This document shows, in pieces, positions 1 to 6,344 of a stretch of 9,968 bases of DNA. The position numbers were made by a program, and so were the translations under genes. Within the stretch, counting starts at the first letter, position 1. The number at the start of each line of letters is the position of its first letter. This DNA comes from Candidatus Methanovirga meridionalis (GTDB taxonomy: Archaea > Methanobacteriota > Methanobacteria > Methanobacteriales > Methanobacteriaceae): the NCBI GenBank assembly GCA_031289325.1, contig JAITPS010000064.1:1-9968 (forward strand), given 5' to 3'. The notes under the pieces were generated by a model that was not told where the DNA came from, did not search any database, and saw only the letters and a list, made by a program, of their open reading frames with translations.

Positions 1-723
1 AAATTAATTGCAGGTGAAATTAAAGGCAAAAAAAATTGCATCTTAGACTTAAGATCAATAACTTCCGACGGCAGACATTTCATAATAGAAGTGCAAAGAA
101 CAGATCAATACTACTTTAAGAGAAGAAGCTTGCTTTACTTAGCAAAAGAATTCTCAAACTCAGCACTTGAAGGAAAATTAAATGAATTAAAACCACACAC
201 ATTAATCAACATACTGAGTTACAAATTTTGTGAAGATGACATTTACAAGCAAAAGTTTAATATATTAGGAAATGTAGATAATTGTCTATATTCAAAGTAT
301 TTAACAATATATAATATAAACCTTATAGCATTTAGAAAAATTAAAAAAGATTTAAATAACCCATTACACAGATGGATAATATTTTTCGATGCTGAAAGCT
401 CTGATGAGCTTATAAAAAAAGTGATTGAAATGGATGAAGATATAAAAACAGCAGATGCGAAATTCAACGAACTACTATCTGATGAAGAAGCATACCACGA
501 CTACCAAATGAGACAATTAGCAATAATGGAAATAGAAGGAGAAATACACCACAGCGAAGAAAAAGGCAGAATAGAAGGTGAAAAAAAAGGTATAAAAAAA
601 GGTAAAAAAGAGGAAAAAGTAGAAATAGCTATTAACTTGTTGAAGAAAGGAGTGGATTTAAATTTTATTAGTGAAGTTACAAATCTTCCAATTTCAAAAA
701 TCCAAAATTTAAACAGCAAATAA
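1..723 (+). CDS. Rpn family (PD-(D/E)XK nuclease/putative transposase) protein, 5'-truncated by window edge
   Basis: The frame is open from base 1 to the TAA at 721-723, giving 240 visible residues; the true start lies outside the window. The first 33 visible residues hold the nuclease core: ILDLRS with Asp16, then IIEVQR with Glu30 and Gln32. This is the D...ExQ signature of the Rpn/PDDEXK_2 family of recombination-promoting nucleases and putative transposases. It is followed by the usual YYFKRRSLLYLAK segment. The C-terminus has a charged Gly/Lys/Glu tail (EGRIEGEKKGIKKGKKEEK) and a short helix with NLPISKIQNL, also typical of this family. A GTG at 91 could be mistaken for the start, but it falls after the catalytic Asp and inside the conserved EVQ, so it is rejected. 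Members are often multicopy and accessory. Family assignment is strong; activity in vivo is unknown. Confidence 0.88.
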   Translation, partial: KLIAGEIKGKKNCILDLRSITSDGRHFIIEVQRTDQYYFKRRSLLYLAKEFSNSALEGKLNELKPHTLINILSYKFCEDDIYKQKFNILGNVDNCLYSKYLTIYNINLIAFRKIKKDLNNPLHRWIIFFDAESSDELIKKVIEMDEDIKTADAKFNELLSDEEAYHDYQMRQLAIMEIEGEIHHSEEKGRIEGEKKGIKKGKKEEKVEIAINLLKKGVDLNFISEVTNLPISKIQNLNSK

Positions 724-735
724 TTTAATTCATAC

Positions 736-741
736 TTTTTT
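736..741 (+). terminator. Possible oligo-T terminator after the Rpn gene
   Basis: A run of six T starts 13 bases after the stop codon of the nuclease gene. Archaeal intrinsic termination needs only U-rich runs, so this is plausible, but short T runs are common in this AT-rich DNA. Confidence 0.25.
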
Positions 742-858
742 ACTATCTTATTTGGTATAATATATTGTGTATGAAATAATATTATTAAGAAAAAAAATGA
801 AAGTATAAAAATATGGATATTATTAACAAAAAAAATGACATTTATATAGTTATTATAA

Positions 859-902
859 AAAAGTTCTTAAAATTTGAATAACAAATTTTTTTTTATTAAA
901 TT
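859..902 (+). repeat. Dispersed repeat family 1, left end (copy A)
   Basis: Begins AAAAGTTCTTAA and matches 6421-6464 at 42 of 44 positions by hand alignment (differences at the 14th and 24th base), including the same run of nine T. It lies in the 599-bp spacer between the Rpn gene and the small monooxygenase. The body of the element does not follow directly; a second repeat (904-956) abuts it. Confidence 0.75.
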
Positions 903-903
903 T

Positions 904-956
904 GAAACATAATTACTAAATTTTTAATTAAGAAAATTATAATTATTATTTTTAAA
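904..956 (+). repeat. Dispersed repeat family 2, copy 1
   Basis: A 53-bp block starting GAAACATAATTA and ending TTATTTTTAAA. It matches the reverse complement of 6733-6785 at 50 of 53 positions. It directly follows the family-1 left end. No coding potential was seen; nature unknown. Confidence 0.7.
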
Positions 957-977
957 CAGGTGAATAAATTCTCCTAA

Positions 978-997
978 GTTGAAAATAAATTTTCAAC
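978..997. other. Perfect hairpin in spacer
   Basis: GTTGAAAAT (978-986) and ATTTTCAAC (989-997) are exact inverted repeats around a 2-base AA centre. It is not followed by a strong T run on the plus strand, so a terminator role is not supported. Confidence 0.5.
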
Positions 998-1045
998 AAT
1001 AAGATATTTAAAAATAATTGATTAATTAAAAACATTTTTTCCGTC

Positions 1046-1083
<38 letters not shown>

Positions 1084-1136
1084 AATGTAAACTTTATATA
1101 ATAAAAAAAATTGCTAATTATCTTAATTAAGAAAAA

Positions 1137-1320
1137 TAAAAAAAAGAAATTAAAAAAAAAGAAGTTAAAAAAAAAGAAGTTAAAAAAAAAGAAGTTAAAA
1201 AAAAAGAAATTAAAAAAAAAAAAGAAATCAAAAAAAAAGAAATCAAAAAAAAGAAATCAAAAAAAAAGAAATCAAAAAAAAAGAAATCAAAAAAAAAAAG
1301 AAATTAAAAAAAATGAAAAG
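1137..1320. repeat. Low-complexity A-rich tandem tract (T-rich on minus strand), possible extended terminator
   Basis: About eleven imperfect units of 13-17 bases, each a run of roughly 6 to 10 A followed by GAAGTT, GAAATT or GAAATC. The plus strand is formally open as a Lys-rich reading frame, but that follows from A-richness and is not treated as a gene. On the minus strand the tract begins a few bases after the stop codon of the monooxygenase gene and reads as a ladder of oligo-T runs separated by GATTTC or AATTTC. Since archaeal RNA polymerase terminates at oligo-U, it could act as a strong terminator for that gene (inference). Run lengths vary from unit to unit, consistent with slippage. 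Confidence 0.75.
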
Positions 1321-1322
1321 AT

Positions 1323-1610
1323 TTAATCTTTTGTAAGATATTGAACTATATCCAAATCTTTAGCAAATAGAGGTGAACCTTTTTCCACAAAACTTTTGAA
1401 GTGGGCTGTTTCCATATGCTCGTTTAAAGCTTTTTCATCTTTCCATTTTTCCACGAAAACAAAAAGATCCTGAGATTCACAGTCATCATATAAATTGTAA
1501 TCAATACATCCCTCTTCTAATCGTGTATTTTTTATTAAATCTTTTGAAACATTAATAAGCTCTTGATTTTTTCCAGTTTTTAAAGTCACTGTAGCAAACA
1601 CAATAATCAT
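1323..1610 (-). CDS. Antibiotic biosynthesis monooxygenase (ABM) domain protein, YgiN-like putative quinol monooxygenase
   Basis: A 95-residue single-domain protein. The ferredoxin-like dimeric alpha-beta barrel pattern is clear: a first strand MIIVFATVTLKTGK, helix residues about 17-29, the turn EEGCIDYNLYDD at 32-43, the strand LFVFVEKWKDEKAL at 49-62 with the conserved EKW, then HMETAHFKSF at 65-74 with His65 and His70. These are hallmarks of the ABM family, small cofactor-free oxygenases or ligand-binding proteins; the substrate here is unknown. Length is normal for the family. The ATG at 1610 is supported by GGAGGT seven bases upstream. A TATA-like box lies at 1656-1671. The gene stands alone on the minus strand, divergent from cobJ, and lies between a left and a right end of repeat family 1. 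An oxygenase label in an anaerobe is by homology only. Confidence 0.88.
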   Translation of the reverse strand: MIIVFATVTLKTGKNQELINVSKDLIKNTRLEEGCIDYNLYDDCESQDLFVFVEKWKDEKALNEHMETAHFKSFVEKGSPLFAKDLDIVQYLTKD

Positions 1611-1655
1611 TATTTACCTCCATAGTATAAATTATAATTAACATATCATTAATAT

Positions 1656-1671
1656 CATATAAATATCTTTC
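1656..1671 (-). promoter_or_regulatory. Candidate archaeal promoter (purine-rich BRE plus TATA) for the ABM gene
   Basis: Minus-strand GAAAGATATTTATATG carries a purine-rich stretch followed by TTTATATG. It sits about 47-61 bases upstream of the ATG at 1610, which would give a leader of roughly 25 bases containing the GGAGGT ribosome binding site. Confidence 0.45.
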
Positions 1672-1699
1672 TACTTAATAATATATTTTAATAATAATT

Positions 1700-1736
1700 T
1701 ATTTTTAAAAAAGTTATTTATTAAGAACTTTATCAA
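1700..1736 (+). repeat. Dispersed repeat family 1, right end (copy A)
   Basis: 37 bases identical to 8806-8842, finishing with TTATTAAGAACTTTATCAA. It ends 33 bases before the cobJ start codon, so the cobJ promoter either lies in it or directly beside it. Nothing else recognisable lies in 1611-1769 except the ABM promoter. Confidence 0.75.
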
Positions 1737-1769
1737 AACCATTATAATATTATTATAAAAGGCAAAACT

Positions 1770-2495
1770 ATGGGAAAACTATTTGTAGTTGGTATTGGTC
1801 CAGGTGGACTTCAGCACATGACAATTAAAGCAAGAGATGCAATAAATACATCAGATATAATTGTAGGATATTCAAAATATCTTGATATTATAAAACCTCT
1901 TTTAAAAAATAAAGAAACATTTTCAACTGGAATGTATAAAGAAAAAGAAAGAGCTATGAAAGCATTGGAGTTAAGTAAAAATAAAATTGTTTCAATTGTA
2001 AGTACTGGTGATTCAGGAATGTATGGAATGGCTGGTTTAATACTTCAAATCTCAGAAAATGAAGATATAGAAGTTATACCTGGTGTTACCGCCTCAAGTG
2101 CTGCTGCATCTATAGTTGGTGCACCTCTTTCTCATGATAATTGTAATATTAGTTTAAGTGATTTATTAACTCCATATAATTTAATAAAAAAAAGAATTAG
2201 ACTTGCTGGTGAAGGAGATTTTATAATATCTTTATATAATCCTAAAAGTAATGGGAGACCTCATTATTTAAAAGAAGCTATTGAAATTATAAAAAAATTT
2301 AGAAGTTTAGATACTCCTGTTGCAATTGTGAAAAATGCATTAAGAAATGGTGAGGAAATTCGATTCTGCAATCTCTCTAATTTTGATGATACTGATGTAG
2401 ATATGTCTTCAATAGTCATCATAGGAAATAGTAATAGTTTCATGAAGAACAATAAATTTATAACTCCAAGAGGGTATAAATTAAAGAATGTTTGA
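1770..2495 (+). CDS. cobJ: Cobalt-precorrin-3 (precorrin-3B) C17-methyltransferase, CobJ/CbiH
   Basis: A 241-residue SAM-dependent methyltransferase of the tetrapyrrole methylase superfamily. It methylates C17 and drives ring contraction in corrin synthesis, here probably the anaerobic (early cobalt) route. Seen in order: the N-terminal VVGIGPGG loop (6-13), TGDSGMYGMAG with Gly80-Asp81-Ser82-Gly83, and IPGVTASSAAAS (Pro104-Ser114). Then come GAPLSHDNCNISLSDLLTP, characteristic of the CobJ/CbiH branch, and IISLYNPKSNGRP. Length equals a single-domain CbiH. No C-terminal iron-sulphur extension is present, unlike the long CbiH60 form. The ATG has only a weak upstream purine stretch (AAAAGG). 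Next downstream is cbiJ on the same strand, 135 bases away. Family assignment is firm; the B-ring metal state is inferred. Confidence 0.95.
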   Translation: MGKLFVVGIGPGGLQHMTIKARDAINTSDIIVGYSKYLDIIKPLLKNKETFSTGMYKEKERAMKALELSKNKIVSIVSTGDSGMYGMAGLILQISENEDIEVIPGVTASSAAASIVGAPLSHDNCNISLSDLLTPYNLIKKRIRLAGEGDFIISLYNPKSNGRPHYLKEAIEIIKKFRSLDTPVAIVKNALRNGEEIRFCNLSNFDDTDVDMSSIVIIGNSNSFMKNNKFITPRGYKLKNV

Positions 2496-2553
2496 TTAAA
2501 TAGGTCTGTAAATAGAGGATGGATTTTTGCAGTGCCATCAAATAAAATAAATA

Positions 2554-2608
2554 TTATCTTGTTTTAATTAATTTTATCTTGTTTTAATTAATTATCTTGT
2601 TTTAATTA
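2554..2608 (+). repeat. Three-copy minisatellite between cobJ and cbiJ
   Basis: TTATCTTGTTTTAATTA occurs exactly at 2554-2570, 2574-2590 and 2592-2608, with spacings of 20 and 18 bases. It contains the same TTTTAATTAA core as the other spacer minisatellites. It fills most of the gap before the cbiJ ribosome binding site. Confidence 0.85.
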
Positions 2609-2630
2609 TTAGCTTAAAGGAGTAATATTT

Positions 2631-3404
2631 GTGATTGGATTAATTTTAGGAACAATTGAAGGAAGAACCATAACCAAAACCTTAAATAATTATACCGATG
2701 ATTTATTATTATCTGTCGTGAGTTCCTATGGTGGTAGTCTTTTAAAAGATTTTAAATACAAAATTTTAAACACCAAGCCTTTAAAAGAAAATGAACTTAA
2801 AAAACTATTAATTGATAGTAATGTGAATTTAATAGTTGATGTTTCTCATCCGTATGCAGTAAATATAACTAAAACATCAATTAAAGTCTCTAAAGAATTA
2901 AATATTCCTTATATTAGATATGAAAGAAAATCTATTTTAGATAAATATAAAAATTTTCCAAATATAATTGAAGTAAATGATTATGAAAGTTTAGGGAATG
3001 TTTTAAATAAAATTGAAGGTAACATATTAAACACCACGGGCAGTAGGAATCTATCCAAAATTTTAGATCTAAATCTTAAAAATAGAATAATTCATAGAGT
3101 ATTGCCAACTATTAAGGTTATCTCAGAATGTGAGAATTTAAATCTTAGAGTTGATGATATTATAGCTATGAAAGGTCCTTTTTCTAAAGACCTTAATTTA
3201 AGTTTAATAAAAGAGTTCAATATTAAAGCCATCTTACTTAAGGATAGTGGAATTGAAGGTGGAAGTTTAGAAAAATTGGATGCTATTTTAGAAAGTGATG
3301 ATGTATATGGTATAGTTATTAGAAGAGAAAAAATTAGTCATGCTTTAGTATTTGATAATGAAGATAAATTTATTAACTACTTACTTGAAAAAGGTTATAT
3401 TTAA
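2631..3404 (+). CDS. cbiJ: Cobalt-precorrin-6A (precorrin-6x) reductase, CbiJ/CobK
   Basis: A 257-residue NAD(P)H-dependent reductase that reduces a corrin-ring double bond in cobalamin synthesis. Family landmarks are all visible: the N-terminal nucleotide loop LILGTIEGR (about 4-12), DVSHPYA at 70-76 (usually DATHPYA), NTTGSRN at 134-140, AMKGPF at 179-184, and KDSGIEGG at 204-211. Length is typical. The start is GTG at 2631, chosen because AAAGGAG ends eight bases before it and the nucleotide loop begins right after it. It follows cobJ on the same strand. The 135-base repeat-filled gap leaves open whether they share a transcript. The next corrin step in this window, cbiC, is about 6 kb away on the other strand. 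Confidence 0.94.
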   Translation: MIGLILGTIEGRTITKTLNNYTDDLLLSVVSSYGGSLLKDFKYKILNTKPLKENELKKLLIDSNVNLIVDVSHPYAVNITKTSIKVSKELNIPYIRYERKSILDKYKNFPNIIEVNDYESLGNVLNKIEGNILNTTGSRNLSKILDLNLKNRIIHRVLPTIKVISECENLNLRVDDIIAMKGPFSKDLNLSLIKEFNIKAILLKDSGIEGGSLEKLDAILESDDVYGIVIRREKISHALVFDNEDKFINYLLEKGYI

Positions 3405-3580
3405 ATAAAGCTATATCCAAATAAAATCAATTTATAGTGTTCCCTTTAAATTTTATAACATATTACTTATATTAATAATGGATGTAAAACCTTTTAAATC
3501 TTCTTAAAATCAAAATTTAACTTTTAAATGGATTTTAAATAATTTTATCAAAACTTACAAAAAATAGGTAAAATACCACA

Positions 3581-3640
3581 TATTTTTAATTAAAATCAAT
3601 TTATATTTTTAATTAAAATCAGTTTATATTTTTAATTAAA
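3581..3640 (+). repeat. 23-bp minisatellite, about 2.6 copies
   Basis: Units at 3581-3603 and 3604-3626 differ by one base; a partial third runs to 3640. Each starts TATTTTTAATTAAAATCA. The spacer 3405-3580 before it shows no gene, RNA or terminator that I can support. Confidence 0.85.
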
Positions 3641-3670
3641 AAAAGTGTAAGACTATGCAATTATTAAAAA

Positions 3671-3725
3671 TATTAATTAAAATTTATTTATATTAATTAA
3701 AATTTATTTATATTAATTAAAATTT
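3671..3725 (+). repeat. 20-bp minisatellite, about 2.75 copies
   Basis: TATTAATTAAAATTTATTTA is repeated exactly at 3671-3690 and 3691-3710, with 15 bases of a third. In the minus orientation it is the internal minisatellite of family-1 copy D. Confidence 0.9.
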
Positions 3726-3795
3726 AAAATTAAAGATTTTTATAAACTTATATTTAAAATTAAATAATTTAATAAAAAAATTTATCATTCAAAAT
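3671..3795 (-). repeat. Dispersed repeat family 1, half copy D (minus orientation)
   Basis: Read on the minus strand from 3795 it gives ATTTTGAAT, a T run, ATTAAATTATTTAATTTTAA, TTTATAAAAATCT, then the 20-bp minisatellite. This is the same order as in copy B. 31 bases (3750-3780, reverse complement) are identical to 6450-6480. The terminal AAAGTTCTTAA and the right end are missing or decayed here. Confidence 0.7.
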
Positions 3796-3855
3796 ATATT
3801 TCATTGGCATAATAACTCCATATTCCTCAAGTTATACAATTTTAGTAATTTCCCA

Positions 3856-3954
3856 CTAAAAAAATATTTGTTGGTATAAAGAAACATTTTTTAAAGCTTG
3901 AAAAGATCCGTGATACTTGTTTAAACCATTAACATTTATGATAATATTTGACAT
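3856..3954 (-). pseudogene. Remnant of an ABC transporter ATP-binding protein (N-terminus only)
   Basis: A minus-strand ATG at 3954 has GAGGAA upstream at good spacing and reads 32 codons before TAG at 3858-3856. Residues 5-26 (IINVNGLNKYHGSFQALKNVSL) match the standard opening of ABC ATPases, where an aromatic (here Tyr14) stacks on ATP. The Walker A P-loop should come about 12 residues later but is absent. A neighbouring frame after the stop reads SGKLLKLYNLRN, which could be a decayed C-terminal or P-loop piece; that part is weak. The start region, the ribosome site and the upstream family-1 repeat end are intact, so this is a gene that lost most of its body. The membrane partner is not in the window. 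Confidence 0.6.
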
Positions 3955-4009
3955 TCTTTATTCCTCATAGTTTATATTTAATGTTTTATTATTTAATGTT
4001 TTAATGGCT

Positions 4010-4031
4010 TTGATAAAGTTCTTAATAAATA
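4010..4031 (-). repeat. Dispersed repeat family 1, isolated right end
   Basis: The reverse complement is identical over 22 bases to 1715-1736 and 8821-8842 (core TTATTAAGAACTTTATCAA). It lies 55 bases upstream of the ABC-remnant ATG, in the same orientation as copy A's right end has to cobJ. Both are followed outward by ARCCATTA. Confidence 0.75.
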
Positions 4032-4057
4032 TTTTATGTACCAAAACATTTATAACC

Positions 4058-4153
4058 AATGAAATACGGATATATCCCATGACAACCATTGTATGGGTTT
4101 GTAGAGGTGGCTTGGTGATGAGGTAATGAAATACAGATATATCTCATGACAAC
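4058..4153. repeat. Pair of 29-bp direct repeats, each with a 10-bp palindrome, separated by 38 bp
   Basis: Copies at 4058-4086 and 4125-4153 share AATGAAATAC, a 10-bp palindrome, and CATGACAAC. The palindromes are GGATATATCC (4068-4077) and AGATATATCT (4135-4144). The only two differences between the copies are the outermost palindrome bases, and both change so that pairing is kept. Unlike the surrounding spacers this stretch is not extremely AT-rich. It lies between the ABC remnant's promoter side and the 3' end of the restriction endonuclease gene. No function is recognised. Confidence 0.75.
4076..4097 (+). other. Stable hairpin between the 29-bp repeats
   Basis: CCCAT then ACAA pairs with TTGT then ATGGG around a CCA triloop, with one bulged G at 4081: nine base pairs in 22 bases. 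It overlaps the end of the first 29-bp repeat. The second repeat has no equivalent partner, so the hairpin belongs to this copy only. Confidence 0.5.
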
Positions 4154-4219
4154 TGGCAGAAATTTTAAAGTATGGGATTATCTAAGGTGAGTGAAGATTT
4201 GAACATTATTTAATAATAG

Positions 4220-5329
4220 TTAATTTTTAAAAATTTGATTCCATGATTCTTTATGTTCAAAATCAAGTTCATCATTATTTTTTAAATTTTTTATATAATT
4301 ATTAATGAAATCCTCAGTATTTTTAATTAGTCTCAGATAATATTTAATCGTTGAAAAAACACCATTTAGTATAATTTGAACACCATGATTCTCATAGGCA
4401 TATTTAATGAGTTCTTGTATCTTATCTTCTTTATTTATATCACCAGTAGTTAAAATATAATATCTTTGAGTTTTAGTATTTTTAATTTTATCATATGCAA
4501 TATTCAGTTTCTGAAAATCTATATTTATATTAAATTTAACTTCTACACTCTCATAAATACTATTATCGTCCATATTTCTAATCATGATGTCTCCTATTGC
4601 TTTACTACTTCTATCAGAGCTGGTATGTGAGTTTAATTTTTCTAAATATTTTCCGTCAAATCGATATAATTCTGGCATAATGCATTCATAGACAGAATAT
4701 ATTGCTATAACTGGTAAAATCGAAGCTCCTCTACTTTTATATTTAAAATAAAAATGATCATGTAACATTTTTATTATATCATCTATAGTATAAACAGATT
4801 CAGAATCAATTGGATTGATTAAGTCAACAATTTTATTTTTTTCTATGATGCTTTTTTTAAAAATTAGCTCAAGAAACCATTTTGGATTTGTATTATTCTC
4901 TTCAATATCATTTAAAATGTATAAAAAAGCATCTTTAACTTCAGGAATACTAATATGTCCTGGAAAATTAAGATTAAAAGGGTGAGGTTGTTCTAAACTA
5001 CGAGTTAACCATCCAGATTCTCTCATTTTCCCCCTAAAATCTTTTTCCTGTAAAAAAGGAGTCACATTCTTTGTATCAAAACTTCTCCCACTATAACCAT
5101 TCATCCACTTAGTTTTATGAAACCTAACATCCTGATCAGGATGTAAAGACTTATAGGTTAAACTAGAGACTAAAACTGTGAAAACAGCTTGTAATTTTTT
5201 TTCATTATCAACAATAAGATCTACCCACTTAATTTGTTCTTCAGACAAATTAGTAGTTAAATTATCTAAAGATTTATTGGCATCATCATATAATTTATTA
5301 AGAAAATTTATAACTTCTTTGTTTTGCAT
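4220..5329 (-). CDS. Type II restriction endonuclease, PD-(D/E)XK fold, partner of the adjacent C5 methyltransferase
   Basis: Predicted to cut DNA at the site protected by the methyltransferase encoded just upstream. A catalytic core is visible near the C-terminus (numbering from the ATG at 5335): GDIMI with Asp249, then a strand ESVEVKF with Glu265 and Lys267, the D...ExK triad, followed by the strand RYYILTTGDI. The N-terminal part holds a distinctive block, about 75-130, with SGRSFDTKNVTPFL and ESGWLTRSLEQPHPFNL. I recall such blocks from SacI-like type II enzymes, but that subfamily and the target site are unproven. An ATG at 5335 lies one base after GGAG, whereas the ATG at 5329 has GGAG at seven bases, so 5329 is preferred (369 residues). 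The gene overlaps the methyltransferase end by 32 bases, implying coupled translation. Confidence 0.85.
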   Translation of the reverse strand: MQNKEVINFLNKLYDDANKSLDNLTTNLSEEQIKWVDLIVDNEKKLQAVFTVLVSSLTYKSLHPDQDVRFHKTKWMNGYSGRSFDTKNVTPFLQEKDFRGKMRESGWLTRSLEQPHPFNLNFPGHISIPEVKDAFLYILNDIEENNTNPKWFLELIFKKSIIEKNKIVDLINPIDSESVYTIDDIIKMLHDHFYFKYKSRGASILPVIAIYSVYECIMPELYRFDGKYLEKLNSHTSSDRSSKAIGDIMIRNMDDNSIYESVEVKFNINIDFQKLNIAYDKIKNTKTQRYYILTTGDINKEDKIQELIKYAYENHGVQIILNGVFSTIKYYLRLIKNTEDFINNYIKNLKNNDELDFEHKESWNQIFKN

Positions 5330-6320
5330 TTTCATTCTCCATAAACTGATGTATTAATTCAGTTCCTATAGATTCAACCATTGGAACACAAATACTATTA
5401 CCTATTCTTTCATACAAACTAGTTTTAGATCCTACTTTTATAAAATCTTCAGGAAATCCCATAAATCTATAACATTCATCAATTGTTAATTTTCTAACTA
5501 TTCCATCGTCATAAATCCAATATCTTCCTGATGTTTCAGTGGATGGTATTGTTGGATGGTTACCTTCAGAAGAGTATATTCTATTAGGTTGTTTATGAAC
5601 TCTGGATAAATGATTTGTATTTTTTCTAACACCATTTTTTCTAATTTTTTTATTCATATATCCTCTAAATATAAGACCAGATTTTTTTTGTTTTTTAAAT
5701 TCTTTGATTAATGTATATTGGTTGGAATCTAAAATTTCAAAAGAACCATTTTCATCTAAAAATAATTTCATAGAATTTATAGAATTAATTTTCAGCTTAT
5801 CAAAATTGAAATTGAGACCATATTTATTACCAATTATAATAATTCTCTCTCTATTTTGAGGAACTCCAAAATTTTTAGCATTTAAAACTTTATAATCAAC
5901 AGTATAACCTAATTTTGTTAATTTTTCTAATATCAACCCTATAGTCCGTCCTCTATCATGATGTTTTAAATGACTTACATTTTCTAATATGAAAACTGGT
6001 GGATTTTTTTTCTCTAATATTCTGCATATATCAAAAAATAATGTACCCCTTGTTTCATCTTTAAATCCCTTTTTTAATCCACAAATTGAAAAAGATTGGC
6101 AAGGAAATCCTGCACATAGTACATCAAAGTCTGAAAAGGCTGAAGGATCTAACTTTGTAATATCTCCCTTAGGTATCTCCCTAAAATTTCTTTCATACAT
6201 TAATCTAGCATGAGGATCTATTTCAGAACTTCCAACACATTTAAAACCAGCATTTTCCATTCCTATTCTAAACCCTCCAATTCCTGAAAATAAGTCTATA
6301 AATGTAAATTTTTTTTCCAT
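5298..6320 (-). CDS. DNA (cytosine-5-)-methyltransferase, modification enzyme of the type II system
   Basis: 340 residues, a full-length C5 methyltransferase that transfers methyl from SAM to cytosine in a specific DNA site. Motifs in order: I, FIDLFSGIGGF (7-17); IV, GFPCQSFS (71-78) with nucleophile Cys74; VI, ENV (113-115); VIII, QNRERI (155-160); the target recognition region about 175-270, ending in HPTIPSTETSGRYWI; IX, RKLTIDECYRFMGFP (276-290); X, RIGNSICVP (305-313). Nothing essential is missing. The ATG at 6320 lies ten residues before motif I, the usual distance, but no good ribosome binding site precedes it. A TATA box ends only about 15 bases upstream, suggesting a leaderless or near-leaderless message. 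It is the first gene of a two-gene unit, so modification is made before restriction. The sequence recognised cannot be read from the protein by eye. Confidence 0.95.
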   Translation of the reverse strand: MEKKFTFIDLFSGIGGFRIGMENAGFKCVGSSEIDPHARLMYERNFREIPKGDITKLDPSAFSDFDVLCAGFPCQSFSICGLKKGFKDETRGTLFFDICRILEKKNPPVFILENVSHLKHHDRGRTIGLILEKLTKLGYTVDYKVLNAKNFGVPQNRERIIIIGNKYGLNFNFDKLKINSINSMKLFLDENGSFEILDSNQYTLIKEFKKQKKSGLIFRGYMNKKIRKNGVRKNTNHLSRVHKQPNRIYSSEGNHPTIPSTETSGRYWIYDDGIVRKLTIDECYRFMGFPEDFIKVGSKTSLYERIGNSICVPMVESIGTELIHQFMENENAKQRSYKFS

Positions 6321-6334
6321 GAAATCAACTCAAA

Positions 6335-6344
6335 CATATATAAG
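6335..6344 (-). promoter_or_regulatory. TATA box of the methyltransferase-endonuclease unit
   Basis: Minus-strand CTTATATATG. With the usual 22-27 bases from box centre to start site, transcription would begin at or within a few bases of the ATG at 6320, so the first message is probably leaderless. Confidence 0.5.

Noticed and set aside
91..723. GTG at 91 as the start of the first gene
   Set aside because: The frame is open upstream and encodes the catalytic Asp and part of the family motif before position 91.
1111..1326. Open frame encoding a Lys-rich 71-residue peptide on the plus strand
   Set aside because: It is the direct result of the A-rich tandem tract, has no ribosome site or domain, and is opposite the monooxygenase terminator region.
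2496..2630. Cobalamin or SAM riboswitch before cbiJ or cobJ
   Set aside because: No conserved B12-box-like or SAM aptamer sequence seen; the spacer is mostly minisatellite.
4058..4153. CRISPR array
   Set aside because: Only two repeats and one spacer-length gap, no cas genes in the window, and the repeats do not resemble known methanogen CRISPR repeats; kept only as a repeat pair.
4058..4160. MKYGYI and MKYRYI peptides in the 29-bp repeats, like the start of a serine resolvase
   Set aside because: Both stop after seven residues, and downstream frames show no resolvase similarity; the DNA-level palindrome explains the conservation better.
5989..6213. Plus-strand frame inside the methyltransferase gene
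   Set aside because: It is antisense to conserved methyltransferase motifs and has no recognisable product.
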